45,634 nucleotides of DNA from assembly GCA_964582415.1 (NCBI GenBank), contig CAZOSF010000011.1:1-45634 (forward strand), written 5' to 3'. Made by a program: the position numbers and the translations under genes. Shown here piece after piece: positions 1 through 7,910 of the stretch. This DNA comes from CAZOSF01 sp964582415. GTDB lineage: Bacteria > Bacteroidota > Bacteroidia > Flavobacteriales > Flavobacteriaceae. Position 1 is the stretch's first letter, and each line of letters starts with the position of its first letter. The notes under the pieces are model-generated. The model was not told the origin of the DNA, did not search any database, and was given only the letters and a program-made list of their open reading frames with translations.

Positions 1-253
1 TCGTCATCGCACTGTTTCGGATAGTTAGTCCGCCCACCGATTTTAAGCTACCAAGCTTGGAGAGATTCTCGGTTTCCAGATTTTCGATGATAAGTTGTCC
101 GAAGACATGTTCATAATCGAAACGATTGTACTGATCTACTGTAGAGAGTACAAGGTCACCCTCAAAAACAGGGCCTTCATCGTCGCTGGAAGTACTACAA
201 CCAGCGATGAGGGTAATAACAAAAAATAGTACAAGAAAAGGTTTTAATTTCAT
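1..253 (-). CDS. LRR-like surface lipoprotein, N-terminal part (runs off left edge)
   Basis: This partial gene starts at an ATG at 251-253 and is open to the window edge, giving 84 residues. The first 19 residues are a lipoprotein signal: a Lys-containing start, a hydrophobic stretch, then LIAGC with Cys19 as the lipidation site, followed by a Ser/Asp/Glu-rich tether. After it comes LSTVDQYNRFDYEHVFGQL and the beginning of leucine-rich repeats (LSKLGSLKSVGGLTI). The same order, an S/D-T-x-x-x-Y-N-x-F-x-Y segment and then repeats, occurs in the neighbouring gene at 351-1991, so the two look like tandem relatives. It is probably anchored in the outer membrane or periplasm. Substrate or partner is unknown. 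The lipoprotein and repeat calls are seen directly; the cellular location is inferred. Confidence 0.75.
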   Translation of the reverse strand, partial: MKLKPFLVLFFVITLIAGCSTSSDDEGPVFEGDLVLSTVDQYNRFDYEHVFGQLIIENLETENLSKLGSLKSVGGLTIRNSAMT

Positions 254-350
254 AACAACTAAGATGGAGCCTCGGGCATAAAGGTATCAAATTTTTTAGT
301 GTTTGCCTCCGTGCATTGAAAGGTCATTTGCTCTAAACGAATTTTCAAAT

Positions 351-1991
351 CTAAAGACTACATTCCCCTTCCGAACCAATTTGTGCAAGGGTGGGGTTAT
401 AGGCGTTGCTTTGAATCGTAGCCGATTGAACGTTTCCTTCATTCACATAATTGGTAAGCCCACAAAAGTCGGACAAATTTGGGTTGGACAGCACATATAG
501 GGTACCTCCGTTGGGCAGGGATTCCTGAAGTTGGGTGCCATCCAAGTTTACCAAGGAACTATTGCCACTGATCCAAAGCCAACCCACTGTTTGCAATTGA
601 TCGAAACCTGAGAGACTCGAGATATTCTCTAAACCTACGAGATACATTCTTGACTCCGTTGGTGAAGTATCGGTTGCAGCAGACGTAAGGTTGTTCAGTC
701 CTGAAAAGGAGGATAATCCTTGGAGGTTTTCCATACGAACTTCCCCACGAACGGTTTCGAGGCCGGAAAAGCCCGATAAACTTGTAAGTGAGGGAAGGTT
801 TATCAATTCCAGAGAACCAAGAGCGGTAATTGCTTGGAGTCCTTGAAGGGTGGTGAAATTGGGTAAGTTACTAAACTGTACCTGCAATGAATTATAGGCT
901 TGACTTGGGTTTCCAAAATGGGCGGAGATTAAGGAAGCATTGTTGTTTATATAAATAGTACCATCAGAGGCCATTTCACTAGCATTGGGAAGATCTAAGC
1001 TTTGCAAAAGCGCATTTCCCTGTATGTTAATGCCTTCGATATGCTCTATGTTCGTCATGTTTATTGTTAGCAGCTGATCGTTATTCACAACCTGTAGGGA
1101 GTTTAAAGTGGTTAAAGCATTGAAACCCGTTAGATGGGGGATGGAAGTTTGTTCGATTCGTATCAATCCTGCTGTGGTTAAACTACTAAAATCTTCTAAG
1201 GTGGTCAATCCAGGAAGGTTTTCAACGGATAGGGTATTTATGGATTCCAAATTTGAAAACCCGCTTAAATCGGATAAAATCGGATTATTCTTTATCTTTA
1301 AATAGGCCAGGCTCTCCAGCATTGGTAAGGGATCAACCCTCGTCATGGAAGCGTTACTATCAATCTCGAAAGAACCTACGTTAAATTGTTGGAGTCGGTC
1401 CAAGCAACAAAGGGAAGTTAGGTTTGGATTGTTGCGAATGGTGAACCCATCGTTTATTATTTCCTCCAGATTTTGAAGTCCCTGTAACGAGGTGATTTGG
1501 TTGTCTTCAATTCGCAGTCCTTTTACTCCCGTTAGCGTACTGAGGTTGGAAAGATCGTGTTCTCCGAGGTTGGTAATGGTTAAAATACCCGTTACGAAGA
1601 TGTAATTGAAATTGTTATATTTTTCTTCAGTATCGATGAGCAAATCACCGAACCAGATACCACTACCCGTAGTCGTAAAGCTAAAGTTATCCGAAACTTC
1701 TTCGTTATTGGCCGAATTGGCTATGATTGTCCCATTGTAGGTGCCATTTTCTGAAATTTCAAGAAGGTATTCGTCCCCGTAAAAGGCTTCTTCAATGATA
1801 TCTCCATTAAGGAGGATTCGAAATACGGCGTTGCTTGAACCGGTATAGGTCCAACGAATTGTAACAAAATTAGTCGTAATAGGATCTACAGTGACCTCCA
1901 AACTAGGTGGCGTTGCGGTTTCTTTTCCATCATCTTTGGAGCATCCCAATAGCATAAGGACCCCGAAAAGGAGTAAAAACAACTTATTCAT
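351..1991 (-). CDS. Lipoprotein with FN3-like domain and leucine-rich (receptor-L-like) repeats
   Basis: This 546-residue protein has a lipoprotein signal ending in LMLLGC, with Cys17 as the lipidation site and an SKDDGKE tether. Residues about 28-109 look like a fibronectin type III domain (TVDPITTNFVTIRWTY, then a strand-rich stretch ending SFTTTG). From about residue 115 to the end there are roughly 16-18 imperfect leucine-rich units of the type L-x-x-L-x-G-F/L-x-x-L-x-x-(I/V), similar to BspA/receptor-L repeats in Bacteroidota surface proteins. Such repeats usually bind proteins or glycans, but the ligand here cannot be told. The ATG start is fixed by the signal peptide. It follows msrA by 43 bp and is followed 97 bp later by a relative on the same strand. 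Confidence 0.8.
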   Translation of the reverse strand: MNKLFLLLFGVLMLLGCSKDDGKETATPPSLEVTVDPITTNFVTIRWTYTGSSNAVFRILLNGDIIEEAFYGDEYLLEISENGTYNGTIIANSANNEEVSDNFSFTTTGSGIWFGDLLIDTEEKYNNFNYIFVTGILTITNLGEHDLSNLSTLTGVKGLRIEDNQITSLQGLQNLEEIINDGFTIRNNPNLTSLCCLDRLQQFNVGSFEIDSNASMTRVDPLPMLESLAYLKIKNNPILSDLSGFSNLESINTLSVENLPGLTTLEDFSSLTTAGLIRIEQTSIPHLTGFNALTTLNSLQVVNNDQLLTINMTNIEHIEGINIQGNALLQSLDLPNASEMASDGTIYINNNASLISAHFGNPSQAYNSLQVQFSNLPNFTTLQGLQAITALGSLELINLPSLTSLSGFSGLETVRGEVRMENLQGLSSFSGLNNLTSAATDTSPTESRMYLVGLENISSLSGFDQLQTVGWLWISGNSSLVNLDGTQLQESLPNGGTLYVLSNPNLSDFCGLTNYVNEGNVQSATIQSNAYNPTLAQIGSEGECSL

Positions 1992-2034
1992 AGCATTTTT
2001 GATAAGGTTGTTCCTTAAAAGTAATAAAATACTA

Positions 2035-2709
2035 TCAATGGGAAGTTTCCTTTTTCAATAATTCAGGAAATTTTGCTTTGAATCGATTCAAGCGCGGGAT
2101 GGAAACATTTTGTACATAAGGGTTTTCGGGATGGTTCCTTTCATAGTTCTGGTGGTATTCTTCCGCTTTCCAGAATTTCTGAAAGGGGAGGACCTGTGCC
2201 GCCACTTTCCCTTTTCCCAACTGTTGTTCGAGTTCTTTGATTTTGGCTTCGATGATTTTCTTCTGTTCCTTATTCTGATAGAAAATAATGCTGCGGTATT
2301 GGGAACCTCGGTCGGGTCCTTGTCCGTTTACCTGGGTGATGTTCTGGGAGCCGAAATACACATCTACCAATTGTGCAAAGCTGATTACCTTGGGGTCGTA
2401 AATTACTTCTACCGACTCGGCATGACCTGTTAGTCCGGTATTGCTGGCTTCATAAGTGGGATTTTCGGTATGGCCGCCACTATAACCGGAAACCGCTTCC
2501 TTTACCCCTTTCACACTCTCGTAGATAGCTTCCACACACCAAAAGCAGCCACTGGCAAAATAGGCCCGTTCGTAGCCCTCTTGACTGGGAACGGAAACGG
2601 GAGTAAGTTCTTCTTGCATTTTGGCCTCGACTTCTTTGTTGTGTTGATTCGATTGACAGGCAGTAAGGTTAAAGCTAAGGAGTACTAAAAGAAAAGGTAT
2701 TGTTTTCAT
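2035..2709 (-). CDS. msrA: Peptide-methionine (S)-S-oxide reductase, lipoprotein form
   Basis: MsrA reduces methionine-S-sulfoxide in oxidised proteins. The catalytic motif GCFWCVE is at residues 54-60, with Cys55 as the nucleophile. Other family motifs are visible: GYSGGHTENPTYE, TGHAESVEV, the YDP stretch, FGSQNITQVNGQGPDRGSQYRS and the late EEYHQNYERNHPENPY. Total length is 224 residues, about 45 more than a minimal MsrA. The excess is an N-terminal lipoprotein signal (FNLTAC, Cys18) plus a polar linker. The enzyme is therefore probably exported and lipid-anchored, repairing envelope proteins, rather than cytosolic. No MsrB domain is fused. The stop lies 43 bp upstream of the next lipoprotein gene, so co-transcription is possible. 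Confidence 0.95.
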   Translation of the reverse strand: MKTIPFLLVLLSFNLTACQSNQHNKEVEAKMQEELTPVSVPSQEGYERAYFASGCFWCVEAIYESVKGVKEAVSGYSGGHTENPTYEASNTGLTGHAESVEVIYDPKVISFAQLVDVYFGSQNITQVNGQGPDRGSQYRSIIFYQNKEQKKIIEAKIKELEQQLGKGKVAAQVLPFQKFWKAEEYHQNYERNHPENPYVQNVSIPRLNRFKAKFPELLKKETSH

Positions 2710-2764
2710 GGCATGTGGTTTAGGAAATAAGTCGGCTATTATTAGAAACCTTGCAAAAAGTAAT

Positions 2765-2796
2765 AAAAAAAGCCTTCACGAAATGTGAAGGCTTTG
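2765..2796 (-). terminator. Intrinsic terminator downstream of the coiled-coil gene
   Basis: A 9-bp perfect stem (AGCCTTCAC / GTGAAGGCT) with a 5-nt loop reads into a run of T on the minus strand. It lies 19 bp after the stop of the gene ending at 2815 and before msrA, so it should separate the NIF3/coiled-coil pair from msrA. Confidence 0.85.
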
Positions 2797-2814
2797 TTAT
2801 TGTTGGTGGAGGAA

Positions 2815-3597
2815 TTACTTCATTTTAGCGAACAATCCTTCCATTTTTTCACGTTCTTCTTCTGCCAATTGTGGGTCTACCAAAATTCGACCACTGTGTT
2901 CATCGGTGATGATTTTTTTACGGGCAGCGATTTCCATCTGCACCTGTGGTGGGATGGTAAAGAAGGATCCTCCAGAAGCACCGCGTTCTACGGGGACTAC
3001 GGCCAATCCATTTTTTACGTTGCTACGGATACGCTTATAGGCTTGGATAAGACGATCTTCAATATCCTCCTCGTATTTTTCCGATTCTTTTAGCAACGCT
3101 TGTTCTTCTTTTTCGGTTTCGGCAAGGATGGCATCCAATTCTCCTTGTTTGTGCTTCAAGTGCGCCTCACGATCTTTCAATCGCTCGGTAGTCTCCTCGA
3201 TCACTTGTTTCTTCTGCTCGATCTGCGCCTTAAATTCCTTGATGTGCTTTTCAGCCAATTGAATTTCCAATTCCTGGTATTCAATTTCCTTACTCAAGCT
3301 GTTGTATTCGCGATTGTTGCGAACTTTGTCTTGCTGCGTAGTGTATTTCTTTATCAAGGCTTTGGCCTCTTCGATAAGGTTTTTACGCTCCTTGATGTTT
3401 TCTTCGATTGCCTCAAGATCGGCATTCAATTTTTCCATGCGGGTATTCATACCTGCTACTTCATCCTCCAAATCACGAACTTCCAATGGAAGCTCTCCGC
3501 GTACGTTGCGGATTTCATCAATTCGGGAGTCGATCAATTGAAGATCGAATAACGCCCTTAGTTTTTCTTCAACCGTGGATTCAGTTTTTTTTGCCAT
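2815..3597 (-). CDS. Coiled-coil protein of the C4 zinc-ribbon (CT398-like) family, cysteines lost
   Basis: This 260-residue protein is a long antiparallel coiled coil: residues about 10-195 are heptad-rich in E/K/L, with the family segment RNNREYNSLSKEIEYQE. A short C-terminal domain follows. In most family members this domain is a C4 zinc ribbon (CxxC ... CxxCGRIL). Here the equivalent segments read ASGGSFFTIPPQ and TDEHSGRILVD, so all four metal ligands are replaced while the surrounding fold sequence is kept. The protein contains no cysteine at all. It starts 3 bp after the NIF3 gene stop, the usual Bacteroidota pairing, so the two are probably one operon. The molecular role is unknown; nucleic-acid or protein scaffolding has been proposed for the family. 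Confidence 0.85.
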   Translation of the reverse strand: MAKKTESTVEEKLRALFDLQLIDSRIDEIRNVRGELPLEVRDLEDEVAGMNTRMEKLNADLEAIEENIKERKNLIEEAKALIKKYTTQQDKVRNNREYNSLSKEIEYQELEIQLAEKHIKEFKAQIEQKKQVIEETTERLKDREAHLKHKQGELDAILAETEKEEQALLKESEKYEEDIEDRLIQAYKRIRSNVKNGLAVVPVERGASGGSFFTIPPQVQMEIAARKKIITDEHSGRILVDPQLAEEEREKMEGLFAKMK

Positions 3598-3600
3598 AGA

Positions 3601-4716
3601 CTAGTAATAGCTTATTGGATTGGTGTTAACTTTCGATAAAACGATCCTACCTTGAGGGTAGGAGGGTGCAAAATTAGTAATTTTTTTGCTAAGGTGTGCA
3701 ACTATTAGCTCTTTTGTATACTGCTCACTTTCAAAATGTCCGATATCGGCCAACAACAGTTTTCCTTCCGCAGCGAAAAAGTCGTGGTATTTCAAATCTG
3801 CTGTAACATAGGCATCGGCATGTTTCCCTTGAGCCTCTCCAATGGCAAAACTGCCACTTCCCCCTAAAACCGCTACTTTTTGGATGGGTTTCCCCAAGAG
3901 TTGGGAATGACGAATCACTCCTGTTCCAAAGGTTTTCTTGAGTTTTTTTAGGAAGTCATTTTCAGATATGGGCTGCTTAAACGAACCTACCATTCCCATT
4001 CCAATATGTTGATTGGCGTTTTCCAAGGTGGTTACCTCATAGGCGATTTCTTCATAGGGGTGATTTTCAAACAGGGTCTGCAATACTTTTTGCTCGACGT
4101 GCTTTGGAAAAGTAACCCCGATTTGGGTTTCTTCTTCAAAATGTGTCACCCCTTTTTGTCCGATGGTAGGATTGGAGTCTTCATTCCCTTCAAAGGAACC
4201 GATTCCTTGAATATTAAAACTACAATTGCTGTAATTCCCAATGTCGCCCGCTCCTGCCTCAAATAACTTTTCGCGCAATGCGTTTGCCTTTTTCACGGGA
4301 GCATAGGTCGTAAGTTTCTTGATGGTGCCTGGTTGAGGTACCAGTATTTCTCTTTTTGTTAATCCCAGTTTTTCACAAATCATGTAATTCACGCCATTCC
4401 AAGAGTTATCCAAAGCGGTATGAATGCTGAAAATGGCAATATTGTTTTGAATGGCCTTCAATACCGTACGTTCCACATAGGATTTTCCGGTAATCTTTTT
4501 TAAGCCCTTAAAAATGATAGGATGGAAGCTTACAATTAAATTACAATTTTCTCTGATAGCCTCGTCTATCACAGCCTCTAAGGTGTCCAAACTGACCAAA
4601 ATACCGCTCACTTCTTGATTCACATCCCCAATCAGTAAACCTGTATTGTCGAAATCCTCCGAATAGGCCAGAGGAGCCCATTCCTCCATTATATTAATCA
4701 CCTCCTTAACCGTCAT
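3601..4716 (-). CDS. NIF3-like dinuclear metal-centre protein (YqfO type)
   Basis: This 371-residue protein is the long form of the NIF3 / GTP cyclohydrolase I type 2-like family. Conserved pieces are in order: VKEVINIMEEWAPLAYSEDFDNTGL at the N-terminus, SFHPIIFKGLKKI (metal His), IHTALDNSWNGVN (metal His and Asp), then the inserted PII-like domain typical of long forms (about residues 130-235, including HPYEEIAYEV). The C-terminal half contains VAVLGGSGS, ADLKYHDFF and IGHFESEQYT, the last carrying metal-binding His/Glu. Family members form hexameric toroids with two metals; the physiological reaction is not established. It is followed 3 bp later by the coiled-coil gene. It diverges from lpxK with 44 bp between the starts. 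Confidence 0.9.
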   Translation of the reverse strand: MTVKEVINIMEEWAPLAYSEDFDNTGLLIGDVNQEVSGILVSLDTLEAVIDEAIRENCNLIVSFHPIIFKGLKKITGKSYVERTVLKAIQNNIAIFSIHTALDNSWNGVNYMICEKLGLTKREILVPQPGTIKKLTTYAPVKKANALREKLFEAGAGDIGNYSNCSFNIQGIGSFEGNEDSNPTIGQKGVTHFEEETQIGVTFPKHVEQKVLQTLFENHPYEEIAYEVTTLENANQHIGMGMVGSFKQPISENDFLKKLKKTFGTGVIRHSQLLGKPIQKVAVLGGSGSFAIGEAQGKHADAYVTADLKYHDFFAAEGKLLLADIGHFESEQYTKELIVAHLSKKITNFAPSYPQGRIVLSKVNTNPISYY

Positions 4717-4760
4717 ACCTTTTATTTTAGGGTAAAGATAAAAAAGTATACATTCGTGCT

Positions 4761-5627
4761 ATGGATTACCGAAAATTACTTTTCCCATTTTCTGCGCTCT
4801 ACGGTGGAATTACCACTTTGCGGAACCTCGCCTATGAAAAAGGCTGGAAGGAAAGTAAGGAATATGAACTTCCGGTGATATCGGTGGGAAATCTCTCAGT
4901 TGGCGGTACCGGAAAGTCCCCCATGGTAGAATGGTTGGTGAAAATTTTGAAGGACGATTATCGCGTTGCGGTTTTGAGCCGAGGCTATGGTCGAAAAACC
5001 AAGGGTTACTTTGAAGTANNNNNNNNNNNNNNNNNNNNNNNNNNNNNNNNNNNNNNNNNNNNNNNNNNNNNNNNNNNNNNNNNNNNNNNNNNNNNNNNNN
5101 NNNNNNNNNNNNNNNNNNTACGTGAGTCACGGTCAGGATACAAACGGGCCGATATCATTGTAGTGACCAAATGTCCCGATAGGGTAGCCTATGCCAAATT
5201 ACAAGAGATGCAGTTTCGAATGCGATTACAGCCCGAGCAGAGCATCTATTTTTCCAAAATTGGTTATGGTGACAAAATGGTGAGTAGTTCCGAGACTCTC
5301 CCCTTGGAATATCTAAACGATAAACGATTTACTTTGGTGACTGGTATTGCAAAACCAGCACCTTTGGTACAGCATTTAAAAAGTCTGGGCTTGGACTTCG
5401 AGCATTTAAAATTTCCAGACCATCATCGTTTCAGTGCGTCCGAATTAAAAACAATTGCTTCCAAGGAACTGATCCTTACTACCGAAAAGGATTTTCAGCG
5501 GCTTTCACACAGAGTCGATAAAAAGGCATTGTACTATTTGCCGATTCGAACCGAGTTTTTATACGATCGTGAAACTGCCTTTAAAAAGGAGGTCCTCAAC
5601 TTTTTGGAATATTACAGGAAATTCTAA
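4761..5627 (+). CDS. lpxK: Tetraacyldisaccharide 4'-kinase (interrupted by an assembly gap)
   Basis: LpxK phosphorylates the 4' position of the tetraacyldisaccharide 1-phosphate precursor of lipid A at the inner membrane. The N-terminal part shows the family hallmark VISVGNLSVGGTGKSPMVEWL, a P-loop at about residues 44-56, then VLSRGYGRKTKGY. A 100-N run then removes the middle, which should hold the DEP and DDAFQHR motifs. After it RESRSG, ADIIVVTKCP and the TGIAKPAPL, FPDHHRFS and LTTEKDFQRL motifs continue in the same frame. Real residues total 254, against about 335-345 expected, so the true missing stretch is nearer 80-90 codons than 33. The stop overlaps that of the convergent kinase gene by 4 nt. 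Confidence 0.92.
   Translation: MDYRKLLFPFSALYGGITTLRNLAYEKGWKESKEYELPVISVGNLSVGGTGKSPMVEWLVKILKDDYRVAVLSRGYGRKTKGYFEVXXXXXXXXXXXXXXXXXXXXXXXXXXXXXXXXXXRESRSGYKRADIIVVTKCPDRVAYAKLQEMQFRMRLQPEQSIYFSKIGYGDKMVSSSETLPLEYLNDKRFTLVTGIAKPAPLVQHLKSLGLDFEHLKFPDHHRFSASELKTIASKELILTTEKDFQRLSHRVDKKALYYLPIRTEFLYDRETAFKKEVLNFLEYYRKF
5019..5118. other. Assembly gap of 100 N inside lpxK
   Basis: There are exactly 100 N, the usual placeholder for unknown length. Comparison with the expected LpxK length suggests about 225-270 nt are really missing here. Confidence 0.95.
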
Positions 5628-7879
5628 CCTTCAATAGGTTGTTTGCTCTTTTCAAGGGTACGGTAAATTTTTTCAAAAAATTCTTCCGTTTTGAAAGGCT
5701 TAGGAATGATTTCGTTGAATCCAGCACGATAGAAGTCGTCTAGATTTTCGTCGATGGTCACCGCGGTAAGAGCAATTATAGGGAGTTGTTTGTTGAACTT
5801 TCTGATTTCTTGGGTAGCTTCAATACCACTGATGCCTGGCATATGGATATCCATTAGCACCACATCGAAGTTGTTCTCCTGAACCAGCTTTATGGCGTCC
5901 ATACCATTGTCGGCCACCAAGCATTCCATTTTGTTCTTTTCGAGAATCTTTTTGGTGATCATCTGGTTGATTTTATTGTCTTCAACCACCAAAACCTTAC
6001 GATTTTCCAGTGAGGAGTAATCTACTTCGTAGGTAAGGTTTTTAGGATGTACCGATTCCGTTACTTCTTCGGAAATGCTCAAACTTAGGTCGAACCAGAA
6101 TTTGGAGCCTTTTCCTAGCTGACTCTCTAATTGAATTCTACTGCCCATCAACTGTAAGAGGTTCTTAACGATGGCCAATCCCAATCCGGTACCACCAAAT
6201 TTGCGGTTGATCTGCAGGGAGGCCTGGGAGAAAGATTCGAAGATACTCTTCTGTTTTTTCTTGGAAATACCCACTCCGTTGTCTTCGATTTCGAAATGCA
6301 GTAATACCTTGTTTTGTTCCTCTTTCAGTTTTTTAATTCGAACGTAAACATCACCATTTTGGGTAAACTTCAATGAGTTTCCAATGAGGTTGATAAGAAT
6401 CTGGGAAAGTTTTAATGGGTCCCCAATCAGCTTTTCCGGTATGCTTTCGTCATATTCGAAATGCAGGTTATTCTTTCGGTCATCGGCTGTCTTTTTCAAA
6501 GCAATCAATACGTCATTAAGACGCTTTTTCAGGTGGAAGGTAGTCTTTTCAACTTCCACCTTATTGGCCTCCAATTTATTGAGGTCGAGGATATTGTTGA
6601 TCAGGGACAATAAGTATTCTCCAGAAAACTTCAACGAATTCAAGTGTTCCTTTTGTTCGGGCTTTGGGTTCTCTTCCAACAGAAGATGTGTAAGCCCTGT
6701 AACGGCATAGAGCGGTGTCCGTAATTCGTGGGTAATGGTGGAGAGGAATTGTGCCTTCGCGAGGGAGGCTTTTTCGGCCTTCTCCTTGGCTAATTGCAAT
6801 TCGTTGTTTTTATCCTGAAGGAGCTCGTTGGCTTTGGCTCTTAGGTTGTTGTTTTTGTATAAGGAAAGCGTTAGAAGGGAAAGAATTACGATCAAGGCAA
6901 TACTTAAACCTGTGGTCATTTTACCAAAGTTGATCGACTTCTGCTGCTTGTCCAAATCGCTCTGTTGTTTATCGATAATCTCGTTTAAGTCCACCACATC
7001 ACTTTCTGTATCCATACCCGCAGAAATAGCTTTGAGGAATACTTGATAGAGGGAATCGCTTTTCCGCTCGTAGGTGGCCAGGTTTTCTTCAGCAGTGGCA
7101 TAATTGTTTTCCCGCAGGGCCAAGTACGATTTTAGACGGAAGGTTTCTATGGTCAGTTTGGTAAATGAATTTTTTTCCGCAATCGAACTTGCCTTGGAAA
7201 GGCTTGCCTTGGCTTTATCCAACTGATTCGCAACTTCTCCTGGCTTTACTTTCAATAGGGCTTCTGCCTTGCTTAATTCAGCATAGGCCAATTCATAGTT
7301 GGCATTCGAGGCGGTGAAAACGGGAATGGCTGCGTCAAAATAGTTGATGGCCGATTTGTAATTGTCGCGCTTTAGTTCCAAAATACCGAAGCCCAGCAAA
7401 ACCCCTGCTCGGTTGGTTTCGTCGTTTTGGGTGGTAAAATAATTATCGGCTTTGCGAAGGGTGATTTCTGCTTCATCCAATTTACCCAATTGGGTATAAA
7501 TTAATCCCAATAAGGTGTTCGCTTCAGCAATTTCCAGATTTTTCTGGCTACCCTTCAGATTTTCCAAAATTATGCGCGTCTCCTGTGCTGCTTTCTCAAA
7601 GTTCTGGAGGTAATAATTGAGTTGGGCCAAACTGAAGCGCACCTGAATTTTTTCGTCCTTGTATTGGGAAACGGCTGCTAACCGGTATGCCTTCGTTAGA
7701 TTAGCCATGGCCAGTTCATAGCTTTGTTGCTTCACATTTTCCCGACCTTCACGATGAAACCGATTGATTTGGGTTAAAGTGTCGGAAGGGGTTTCGGTTT
7801 GGGCAACAAGGGATAGGCTAATGAAAAAGACAATCAAAAGCGGGGGGAACATCTTATGTAATCGTGTTACGTAACTCAT
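5624..7879 (-). CDS. Hybrid sensor histidine kinase with TPR sensor and receiver domain
   Basis: This 751-residue protein has an N-terminal signal peptide (residues about 10-27). A periplasmic TPR-type helical sensor follows (about 35-275), with repeats such as IAEANTLLGLIYTQLGKLDEAE. One transmembrane helix lies at about 322-340, then a coiled coil. The HisKA domain carries HELRTPL (phospho-acceptor His384). The ATPase domain shows N (INLIGNSLKFT), DNGVGI and GGTGLGLAIVKNL boxes. The C-terminal receiver (about 625-745) has Asp677 in VVLMDIHMPG and a Lys in the IPKPF motif. No HPt or DNA-binding domain is fused or adjacent, so the output partner is elsewhere. It is convergent with lpxK with a 4-nt stop overlap, and lies downstream of gap on the same strand (31 bp). 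Confidence 0.92.
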   Translation of the reverse strand: MSYVTRLHKMFPPLLIVFFISLSLVAQTETPSDTLTQINRFHREGRENVKQQSYELAMANLTKAYRLAAVSQYKDEKIQVRFSLAQLNYYLQNFEKAAQETRIILENLKGSQKNLEIAEANTLLGLIYTQLGKLDEAEITLRKADNYFTTQNDETNRAGVLLGFGILELKRDNYKSAINYFDAAIPVFTASNANYELAYAELSKAEALLKVKPGEVANQLDKAKASLSKASSIAEKNSFTKLTIETFRLKSYLALRENNYATAEENLATYERKSDSLYQVFLKAISAGMDTESDVVDLNEIIDKQQSDLDKQQKSINFGKMTTGLSIALIVILSLLTLSLYKNNNLRAKANELLQDKNNELQLAKEKAEKASLAKAQFLSTITHELRTPLYAVTGLTHLLLEENPKPEQKEHLNSLKFSGEYLLSLINNILDLNKLEANKVEVEKTTFHLKKRLNDVLIALKKTADDRKNNLHFEYDESIPEKLIGDPLKLSQILINLIGNSLKFTQNGDVYVRIKKLKEEQNKVLLHFEIEDNGVGISKKKQKSIFESFSQASLQINRKFGGTGLGLAIVKNLLQLMGSRIQLESQLGKGSKFWFDLSLSISEEVTESVHPKNLTYEVDYSSLENRKVLVVEDNKINQMITKKILEKNKMECLVADNGMDAIKLVQENNFDVVLMDIHMPGISGIEATQEIRKFNKQLPIIALTAVTIDENLDDFYRAGFNEIIPKPFKTEEFFEKIYRTLEKSKQPIEG

Positions 7880-7910
7880 TAATATTTACGTACTTCGCCG
7901 ATAAATATAG

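Noticed and set aside
2110..3552. Long plus-strand frames opposite msrA and the coiled-coil gene (up to 150 codons)
   Set aside because: They are antisense to well-supported genes, are Phe/Leu-rich as expected from the reverse of Lys/Glu codons, and show no family motif.
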